Of a stretch of DNA of 64,000 nt, positions 56,781 to 64,000 are shown piece by piece. Positions within the stretch are counted from its first letter, which is position 1; every line of letters begins with the position of its first letter. Position numbers and translations under genes: made by a program. This DNA is from Notospermus geniculatus (Eukaryota > Nemertea > Pilidiophora > Heteronemertea > Lineidae). The notes under the pieces were generated by a model, which saw only the letters and a program-made list of their open reading frames with translations, searched no databases and had not been told where the DNA came from. Where the stretch lies: positions 34,749 to 98,748 of the forward strand of contig NMRB01001981.1 of NCBI GenBank assembly GCA_002633025.1. The letters are read 5' to 3'.

Positions 56781-58887
56781 ACATATTGGTTAGCTTCTGG
56801 CGGCGTTGAAAGCTTCGTAGCTTTTTTACAGACGTCAAGGTGTGCGTTTCAACTACTTATTAACGTTTAAAAAGTGCACATGTCAAATCAAGTGGAAAGG
56901 AACGAACGTCTTGACGATTTGACGTCGATTATAGCAAGTTAGTGTGATCATCAGTCATCGGTATATAGTAATTAGACTGCCAAAACAGGAAGCGACATCA
57001 ACTTTCTGAATGAAGCTGGAAAGGTAAATTATGGTGTGTAACATGCCACTTTTATATGAAAGAGAAAAAAACTAATTGGGAAACGCGTGAATCCGCAAAA
57101 ACAACCCAAGGTTTCCCAACAAAGCCGCAGTTGCTCGACAAATACATGTAACACGATTCATTTTCGTCGTGAAGAAATAGTAGAATGTGGCGGCAAATTT
57201 AATCAGAACGATTTAAGGGTGTTTAAGGGTTTACCATCAAGAACCACATTCCCGTCAAGCAACCGCATACGGTGCGCGCGGCACACAGAGGTAGATTCTA
57301 ATGATATGCACAACTAACAAACGTTGACACCCGGTATGCTTTGCCCGGGGGTACCATTTCCATATTTTGTATCCGCTAGCAAGATGTGATAGATGGTTCA
57401 GTGGAACGTTTAAGATTGAGCAGCGATTTCGGTTGGCCTCCAGCGTCGTTGAGAGAATGCGGCTTTGATTTTGGTCTGGAGAGACCTTGTCGTGACCAAA
57501 GCTTTTTATTCGGATTGGAAACATCAGCGTCCGTCACCTCTGAGGTGAGGCTACAGTGGGAGTCAGTTACCTGGTCCAGCTTGTGCTGCTTCAGTTAAAG
57601 GTGAGGCTTCAGGAGATGTGGAGTTTTTATCCGAAGCTCGAACACCAAAGCTATGCAAAGTTCAAACGCAGGCGCCATTTTCTGGTCAACAACCACCTGC
57701 TTAAACCTTGGTGGTGTCTGTTTACGATGATTACGATGATTTTGGCATGAATCATCGCCTGACTGAGATACCTTCATCAGCAACATTTCTATCTGTCTAC
57801 TTTGGACGACCGTCAGTCACTGCCTGCCCTGCTTAAAAAGCGAGTTTTATAGAATCCACAGTTAAACGGTTCCTATCTGTATACGATGACGACAGGTTGC
57901 CCCCCCCCCCGAAAAAAATAAATCCACCCACATGAAATACTTCTACGGCCGCTTGGAGCTCACGTTTCATTCGCGTCTTTTGTGATTAGGCACGAATCAT
58001 CCGTATAACCAGCCCTGTGTGAGGGATAGGGCACCCTGTTTCCCACCCTCGTAAGAGGATTTATTTTTACTCTACTCCTAAGGATTTCTGTGCCAAAAAT
58101 TTGGCAGACCCAGACCAGAAACCCAGGGGCCAAGGTGGTTGTGTGCCTCCTGTGAGAATCAGAATACCTATGTTGTGTCCTGTAAAAACTTTAAACAGGA
58201 AAAGCGCAGAAATCCCGTCTCCAAGATGAGACTTGCAAAAGTATAAATTCTATTGAATCAGACATTCCCTTGCTTAAAGGGGCGTTGCTGTCACGTAAGT
58301 AGGAAAAAACCTCCTTGTTGCTGGTTTATAAATTTTCGAATTTCCGGTTTTTCCTCGCCCACTATTCAGAGGTTATTTTTGTTGTTGTTAGTGTTCCGCG
58401 ATAGCGAAGCTCTGAAACAGTGAATTATAGGCTACTGTTTGTTCAGGAAGCAAACACGCTGGCTGCAGTTCTATATAATTTAATGGATACACCTTTGAAA
58501 TCGCCATCATTGTCTGAAAGGTTAGGAATACGTAGTTAAGACGATACTTTGACATGCCTAAATGATTGAGGGCCTACACGATACATATTTTGCTGTTGTG
58601 TAAACAGACAAGACAAGTTGATTTCGAAGTCAAAACAGACTGATTGGAGCATAAAATCACAAATTTAGGCGATTTAAAAAAATGGTTACGGTTCTGTCTT
58701 TTCGAAATTGGGGTAGAGTTCTGCGTACCAAGTTCGGCGCTTTCGAATTGCCGAAATTGCTATGGCCCTGTTTGAGGCCGAATGCCAATTGATGGACACT
58801 ACTGGTCGAGTTTGTTTTCTCTGTGAACTTAGTATTCCCGACTGACGTTTGGATTTGGTAATCTATTGTTCAGTGACCCTTTTAATA
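56781..58887. other. unannotated stretch
   Basis: No gene recognised. Run of 11 C at 57900-57910. Confidence 0.45.
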
Positions 58888-59483
58888 CTCCATCATTCAC
58901 CCCCAGTGGCCAAAAGTAGGCTTACGGGTACTTCTCTTGCATACAAAAGTATATCATCTTTATTTCCTCATCAACCGATTGCCTTCTCTCTCAGCAGTTA
59001 GTCGTTTCATGGCCTCATATTTGATTTTAATCCGATCTGTTTTGCCTGTATCTCCGAGAGGAAACTTCTCAAAGCGTAGCACATAGTCAGGTAACAGCCC
59101 TTCACCGGCCTCGCCGGTTGCAAACATCTTCAGGCAGAACTGCTTTACATCATCATCCGTCACGGTCTCGTTTTTCCCCACGTAGCAGACACATATCTCC
59201 TCAAAGAGAGCACCATGCGGGACGCCAGTAGTGACGACGTTCTCCACCAGGGGGTGCTGCATGATGACATCCTCTATCATTCTTGGACAAATCGCTCTGC
59301 TTGCTTTGGAAATCATATCCTGCTTGCGTCCGAGAATTTTGACGTAACCGTCTTCGTTCATGACGGCCATGTCTCCACTTTTGAACCAACCTCGTTCATC
59401 TTTGGCAGCTTCTGTCTTTTCTGGGTCTCCCCAATACTTCACGAAGAGGTGCTGGTGACGAACCCACAGCTCCCCAATGACAC
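58888..59483. repeat. duplicated 3' end of the adenylate-forming enzyme gene
   Basis: Matches 60022-60617, starting with CTCCATCATTCACCCCCAG downstream of the stop codon and running into coding sequence until the N at 59484, where similarity ends. The duplication therefore covers the 3' flank as well as the C-terminal coding part. Confidence 0.85.
58960..59483 (-). pseudogene. truncated adenylate-forming enzyme (C-terminal domain only)
   Basis: About 174 codons equivalent to residues 401-571 of the complete gene at 60100-61815. It includes GWFKSGD, GRKQDMI and the C-terminal GDTGKTDRIK with the catalytic lysine. There are about a dozen substitutions and a two-residue insertion (NE) but no stop or frameshift. 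The ATP-binding P-loop and most of the N-terminal domain are missing because the sequence meets an N and then a reverse-transcriptase fragment. It is either a genuine partial paralogue or the end of a full paralogue lost at the assembly break. On its own it could not activate a substrate. Confidence 0.8.
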
Positions 59484-59484
59484 N
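59484..59484. other. single-base assembly gap
   Basis: Unknown base exactly where gene-duplicate similarity ends and retrotransposon sequence begins. Confidence 0.95.
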
Positions 59485-59665
59485 CGGGTTCGATCCTAGA
59501 TCATCACTAAGAGTTAAAGTGAATGGTTCATTGTCTGACTGGTCTCCTGTGGGTGACATTAATAGTGGCGTACCACAAGGTTCTATATTAGGACCACGTC
59601 TCTTTCTCCTTTATGTGAACGACCTTGCTGATGTTGTTACTAATTGTAAACTTTACCTCTACTAG
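59485..59665 (+). pseudogene. non-LTR reverse transcriptase fragment
   Basis: The frame reads NGSLSDWSPVGDINSGVPQG, then SILGPRLFLLYVNDLADVV and CKLYLY. This matches the fingers-palm region of non-LTR (jockey/CR1-like) reverse transcriptases: the SGVPQGSxLGPxLFxxYxND block is diagnostic. The next block should be the catalytic [FY]ADD; here the frame stops at TAG right after CKLYLY, so the catalytic site is lost. It lies in opposite orientation to the flanking enzyme gene copies and was probably captured by insertion or by misassembly at the N. Confidence 0.8.
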
Positions 59666-60021
59666 CATATTGTACCCGTGGGCGGTAGTATGGAGGAATT
59701 TTTTTATAAGAAGCAGTCGATACATACGGTACTTTTTAATTACACCATGCTCCTTGTCTATATCTTCATTTGTTAGTCCCTTATTGCCCTCACTTTGAGT
59801 ATCATTAACCACCGCTCTGTTGGAGTTGCCACGATCACACCCCTATTCATTACATTTGTTTAATCAATGTTGTTCTCATTTCTTAAATTCCTGTTCTCAT
59901 TTCCGCCTGCAGTTCTATCATAGTTTTTGTCTATCCTAGGGCCATTAATACTTGTGCTTTGGCCCTCCATAACTTTAATTGTACATTTTCTTTCATAATA
60001 AAATTACATTACATTACATTC
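59485..60021 (+). mobile_element. truncated non-LTR retrotransposon with ACATT tail
   Basis: From the reverse transcriptase fragment to a 3' end TTTCATAATAAAATTACATT plus further ACATT units (to 60021), typical of CR1/jockey-like simple-repeat tails. It sits between the two copies of the enzyme gene's 3' region. Sequence between 59666 and 59990 has no open frame. Exact limits are unsure because of the N. Confidence 0.65.
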
Positions 60022-60098
60022 CTCCATCATTCACCCCCAGTGGCCAAAAGTAGGCTTACCGGTACTTCTTTTGCATACAAAAGTACATGTATATCATC

Positions 60099-60104
60099 TT
60101 TATT
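60099..60104 (-). promoter_or_regulatory. AATAAA polyadenylation signal overlapping the stop codon
   Basis: The minus strand reads CAG AAA TAA AG, so AATAAA spans the stop codon TAA (60102-60100). The same arrangement is kept in the partial copy at 58959-58964. If used, the 3' untranslated region would be only a few tens of bases. Confidence 0.4.
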
Positions 60105-61815
60105 TCTGCATCAACCGATTGCCTTCTCTCTCTGCAGTTAGTCGTTTCATGGCCTCATATTTGATTTTAATCCGATCTGTTTTGCCTGTATCCCCGAGAG
60201 GAAACTTGTCAAAGCGTAGCACGTAGTCAGGTAACAGCCCTTCACCGGCCTCGTCGGCTGCAAACATCTTCAGGCAGAACTGCTTCACATCATCATCCGT
60301 CACGGTTTTCCCCACAAAGCAGACACATATCTCCTCAAAGAGAGCATCATGCGGGACGCCAGTAGTGACGACGTTCTCCACAAGGGGGTGCTGCATGACA
60401 ACATTTTCGATCATTCTTGGACAAATCGCTCTGCTTGCTTTGGAAATCATATCCTTCTTGCGTCCGAGAATTTTGACGTAACCGTCTTCGTTCATGACGG
60501 CCATGTCTCCACTTTTGAACCAACCCCGTTCATCTTTGGCAGCTTCTGTCTTTTCTGGGTCTCCCCAATACTTCACGAAGAGCTTCAGGTTACGAACCCA
60601 CAGCTCCCCAATGACACCAACAGCAACAATCAGTCCGTCCGTACCAACGACCTTTAACTCACCATCACAGCCAATACCGGTGAATTCGATCTGTTTCTCT
60701 GGCGAATCTTTAATGTACGTGCCCACAACGACACCAGATTCTGTTGAGCCGTATCCCTCGACTACTGCAGGTAGAAATCTAAGACATTGTTCTCTCAAGC
60801 GTTTTTGAAAGACCTCTCCGTCAACCGAAGCTAGTTTAACTGCACTGAAATCGAGGCTACCCTCGGCAGCTTTTGCCACGAAATCTCGCATCATGTACTG
60901 GAATACAAGGCCCACACTTACTTTCTCTTCTTCAAGAACTTTGAAAAAGAAGTCTCTGCCCATCTGACATTCCGTACCGACTGTCGGGGTTGCAACATTG
61001 ATATACGTCAAACCAATCCCGACAACGAAATTAGCAGGATCTACGTACGCCATTGGATGGTGGGTCAGAAGACGATCGTTCCTCGTCACGCCGTTCCGCA
61101 TCAGCATGGTACGAAAGAAGTTGATGGTAGTACGTCCTGGTTGAGCTGCAAGCTTTGGCGCGCCAGTGCTACCCGAAGTTGAAAAACAACCCTCAATATC
61201 GTCACCTTCGATAGTTGATTGGCGCTCGTGTAAGATCTCCAAGTCATCGGTGGTGATATCTTGAAATAAATCAATCCAAGGAACCGTTCCTGGATAAGGC
61301 TTACCGGAAATGATGAAAACCGTCTCAAGGTCAGGAAAATCTTGTATTGTAAGGTTGTTTGTTGGGTCATGGTGTTCGAGACCAGAGACAACATCCGCTA
61401 AGAGTTTGTAAGTCTGATCATTAATGCCCGGATGGGCCAACAACCAACGAGAGTTACTCTTCTTCAGAAGGAATCTTATGTCCTCGACTGTTTTAACGTG
61501 AAATCGCATCAAAATGGCGCCAGTCCTGGCCAAGGCCAACCCACAAAGAGCATACTCAACTGACGAAGGACACAACAAACCGACACAGTCCCCTTTCTTC
61601 AGGCCTCTCTTGATCATACCTGCAGCAAGTTGCTCCGTCTGTCTTTTCAAGTCACCGTACGTGATTGCCTGACGAGGTTTTCCTATTTCCCGTACAACTA
61701 TCGCCTCCCGATCGGGTTGGTCTGCACCAAGGAGGTCCAAGAGCTCTGCTGTCGTATGCTGGCTGGGTGGCACCCATGATGGAGCCTGGTAGTAACTTTT
61801 CTTGAGAGAAAACAT
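60100..61815 (-). CDS. adenylate-forming (acyl-CoA synthetase-like) enzyme
   Basis: 571 residues in one uninterrupted exon, a normal length for the ANL superfamily (acyl-CoA synthetases, 4-coumarate-CoA ligases, luciferases). These enzymes activate a carboxylate with ATP to an acyl-adenylate, then transfer it to CoA. Motifs in order: P-loop STSGSTGAPK (212-221), aromatic-binding HHPMAY (252-257), GYGSTES (354-360), GWFKSGD (431-437, ribose-binding Asp), hinge GRKKDMI (451-457), catalytic lysine 545 in GDTGKTDR. Odd: the usual glycine-rich block after the hinge (K-x-GG-E-x-I-x-P) is SKASRAICP. There is no peroxisomal SKL end (it ends LMQK) and no clear targeting peptide. Substrate cannot be told. 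ATG at 61815 is the only sensible start. A MITE lies about 170 bp upstream and a partial paralogue downstream. Confidence 0.93.
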   Translation of the reverse strand: MFSLKKSYYQAPSWVPPSQHTTAELLDLLGADQPDREAIVVREIGKPRQAITYGDLKRQTEQLAAGMIKRGLKKGDCVGLLCPSSVEYALCGLALARTGAILMRFHVKTVEDIRFLLKKSNSRWLLAHPGINDQTYKLLADVVSGLEHHDPTNNLTIQDFPDLETVFIISGKPYPGTVPWIDLFQDITTDDLEILHERQSTIEGDDIEGCFSTSGSTGAPKLAAQPGRTTINFFRTMLMRNGVTRNDRLLTHHPMAYVDPANFVVGIGLTYINVATPTVGTECQMGRDFFFKVLEEEKVSVGLVFQYMMRDFVAKAAEGSLDFSAVKLASVDGEVFQKRLREQCLRFLPAVVEGYGSTESGVVVGTYIKDSPEKQIEFTGIGCDGELKVVGTDGLIVAVGVIGELWVRNLKLFVKYWGDPEKTEAAKDERGWFKSGDMAVMNEDGYVKILGRKKDMISKASRAICPRMIENVVMQHPLVENVVTTGVPHDALFEEICVCFVGKTVTDDDVKQFCLKMFAADEAGEGLLPDYVLRFDKFPLGDTGKTDRIKIKYEAMKRLTAEREGNRLMQK

Positions 61816-61982
61816 ATTCCAGTTTTACAGTCGAAGTTTATTTCTCAATGTCCCCACCGTGCACCACACGCTATCAGGCAACAGATGTTCTGTAGGCTTG
61901 AATAAACGCTTCGCAGTCGGTCAAGTTGCACACATCAGAATTGAGGCCAATTTGCAGAATTTGTACCGTACATGTAGATATA
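61816..61982. other. upstream region of the enzyme gene
   Basis: Short interval between the start codon and a MITE. No TATA box or initiator that I would defend. No strong splice acceptor just upstream of the ATG, which supports a single-exon reading frame. Confidence 0.4.
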
Positions 61983-62092
61983 GGGCCGTAGCTTCCTTAA
62001 CTCTGACGTTTACCTTTAGCTATTGTTTGCAGGACAGAATATAAAGGCTTAAAGTGGACCTTAGCACTAAGGAGGCTTTTAGAATACGGGCC
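61983..62092 (+). mobile_element. GGGCCGTATTC MITE, second copy
   Basis: Starts GGGCCGTAGCTTCCTTAA (lacking TTCTAGA present at 40045) and ends CTTTTAGAATACGGGCC, with the same middle (TTTAGCTATTGTTTGCAGGA). TATA/ATA flanks fit an AT-rich target. It sits in the presumed promoter region of the enzyme gene. Confidence 0.75.
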
Positions 62093-63689
62093 ATAGCGTA
62101 TAAAATAGAACAATCGATGATAAACTTGACCTTGTAGAACGAGGTTATTTACTTTCCTTCAAACAAGCCTAACCAGCTAACGACAACAACGGTTCACTGG
62201 CATGAGGCCGAGGGCGAGGGGCATATTGTACCGTAAATATCAGTCAGCGCCACCATCGATGGCCAGAGAAACCATTGTCTGGCCATATTCTTATCAGGAA
62301 GTTGTTATTATTGGAAGCCACGAGCATCCTATTAAAGATGTCTTACTTTCCCCTGAGTAATAGGCGCTATGCTACTGTATGTTTATTATGGTGACCCAGT
62401 TCATCCATAAACACACGATCGATGTACACCGGGCCCAGTGCTCGCGTGTGTACAGACCGGTCAGGAAGAATGGCCAACCAGACTGTGCAAATCCACGTAT
62501 TTGAATTATCTTAGTTATCAATAAGCATGGAAATTGTTGCTACACATAAAAGAATGAGTTGAAGTATATTACCTTACCTAATGAAGGGTTAGTAAAGGTA
62601 TCACAATGCGTCAAACTTCTCAAGTGATGAAACAAGAATATCCACCATTTTTACTGTGCAACACTGGTCCCCTGCCTTTTACAGCCGCTCCGCAATAGGA
62701 CTAGAATACAATAGGCCTCGAGGACAGAGGACCAGCATGAAAATGCATCAAAAATAATCTCGTCATTTGGTCCAAAAATCGTCCAAAAAGCACCAAGCCG
62801 ATTATATTATTCAAATTGCTTAGCAGGGGACACGATTTCACGCCAAATGATTAGCTACTGCGTCAATAATCAGTAGATTACGTGAATGGAAAAGGAGAAA
62901 ATGCAGGAGAAAAATTGACCCACTTTTAAAAGTGTGATGATTTTAGTGGTGAGAATGCCTCAAGGCCAGCTCACCAATATCACAGAAAAAAAATCGATCT
63001 CGTCTCGAGATAAAATGATTCTCCAACTCTTGTCCCTAAAATGAATTTCTTTTGCTACTCGAATTGATGTATTTTAAGAACTCGGGTGGACATAACTCGG
63101 TCTCCACTTGAGAAGACATTTATTTGTCTCCAACTTATGCAAGGACCCAGCGACACCGAAAAATGTAGAGTGGCCAAACAGACAAGAAAGTGTCAGTGCA
63201 TCGCCTTTCACCACATCTCCTCCTCTCCTTATACAAAACATATTTTACAAGAACAAACGCATCATCAGATTCATTTTTCTCTGTTGAGAGGTTGCGCCGG
63301 CGTTCTCCGGGAAAACACGAACGAATCGCATTAATCATCGGCGCAACCTGATTGAAGTCAAGATAAACCATGTCGAAGAAAGAGTATCGCAATGTGCAGA
63401 AAAAATCTCATTTCTATATATTGGTAATTTGATGACTGCTATTCAGTGACCCAAAATGCCCGTCATGGAAATATTTGTCAAAATTATTTTGACAGTTTAT
63501 AGTATCTGATTAATAGGGTGATCTATTTTCATTCAGTTATACTGAAGGTCCAAACAATGTGGTTCGTAATATGGAAAGCCCTTCTACCATTAATGTGTAG
63601 TAGCGCCTCCATACTGTGGACATCTTTGGGAGCAGGTCTTGCTGACCGCAAATAAGAAGTGTTCTTATTGATTGAGATTATGAATGGAT
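62093..63689. other. unannotated stretch
   Basis: No gene, RNA or repeat recognised. Confidence 0.45.
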
Positions 63690-63785
63690 GTGGCGCCCAT
63701 TGACGTGGATTCGAACCCGATTCCCAACTGACTACGCCGAAACTGGGTTTCGAATGTGGTAATTCTAACAACTAATCCTGTTACC
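63690..63785 (-). mobile_element. tRNA-like SINE head
   Basis: On the minus strand TTAGTTGTTAGAATTACC (63776-63759) resembles an A box and GGTTCGAATCC (63717-63707) is a canonical B box, at tRNA-like distance. The presumed acceptor strands (AACAGGA and the bases after the T arm) do not pair, so this is a tRNA-derived element rather than a tRNA gene. Confidence 0.5.
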
Positions 63786-64000
63786 GTTATTATCTCACAT
63801 TGTGTACAAATGTACGAATAAAGAAGATATACATGTATATAATCAAAGACAATTTCACGCCTGTTCGGTGCTCCTAAAAGCAAGAAATCATTTTTGGGAC
63901 GCCACATGGTTCATCGGTGCCGGTGTAACGTTTTTGAATGTTCCCCATCTGTGAGTGTTTCTCTACTACTGCTTGATTGAATAAGCTACGACTTGACAAT
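63786..64000. other. unannotated window end
   Basis: Nothing recognised apart from a short ATACATGTATA word. Confidence 0.4.

Noticed and set aside
63690-63785. Functional tRNA gene
   Set aside because: B box is canonical but acceptor and anticodon stems do not pair; kept as a SINE-like head.

Overview
This window is animal nuclear DNA, most likely from a marine invertebrate. Long non-coding stretches are packed with short inverted-repeat (MITE-like) elements and tRNA-like SINE pieces. There is a non-LTR reverse transcriptase remnant, splice-site-like signals, and many TACATGTA and TAGGCCTA-type words. These words make me think of echinoderms, hemichordates or amphioxus, but that is a weak impression. 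There is no bacterial gene organisation and no CRISPR array. Four runs of N (685-949, 3842, 52404, 59484) show this is a draft assembly.

Layout. 0-5.4 kb: two near-identical direct duplications (684 bp and about 660 bp), each ending at an N, so possibly assembly artefacts. The first carries a fold-back element with a hammerhead-ribozyme-like core. 5.4-31.4 kb: mostly unannotatable sequence holding fold-back elements (9.0, 10.8, 18.5, 19.6, 22.5, 29.9 kb), tRNA-like SINE candidates (14.2, 17.1, 30.2 kb), a minisatellite (15.0 kb), a Tc1/mariner-like remnant (20.1 kb), a possible signal-peptide exon (25.1 kb) and a 589-bp tandem duplication (26.0-27.3 kb). 31.4-45.9 kb: a head-to-tail tandem duplication with units of 7.6 and 6.9 kb. 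The units differ by clean presence/absence of several mobile elements, including one with a RecQ-like helicase fragment flanked by a 9-bp target duplication. Each unit has a coding-like segment with mainly synonymous differences and a second one broken by different frameshifts. 45.9-58.9 kb: sparse, with repeats, a MITE at 49.9 kb, a candidate exon at 51.2 kb and a second ribozyme-like locus at 52.4 kb. 58.9-62.1 kb: the only confident gene, an intronless adenylate-forming (acyl-CoA synthetase-like) enzyme on the minus strand. Downstream is a truncated paralogue of its C-terminal domain, separated from it by a reverse-transcriptase fragment; upstream is a MITE.

Functionally there is one enzyme gene and its partial copy. 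The rest is best read as a record of transposition and duplication. The most unusual theme is a recurring motif (561, 1914, 38433, 45277, 52428) resembling a type I hammerhead ribozyme core, and the tandem duplication that works as a natural before/after record of element insertion.
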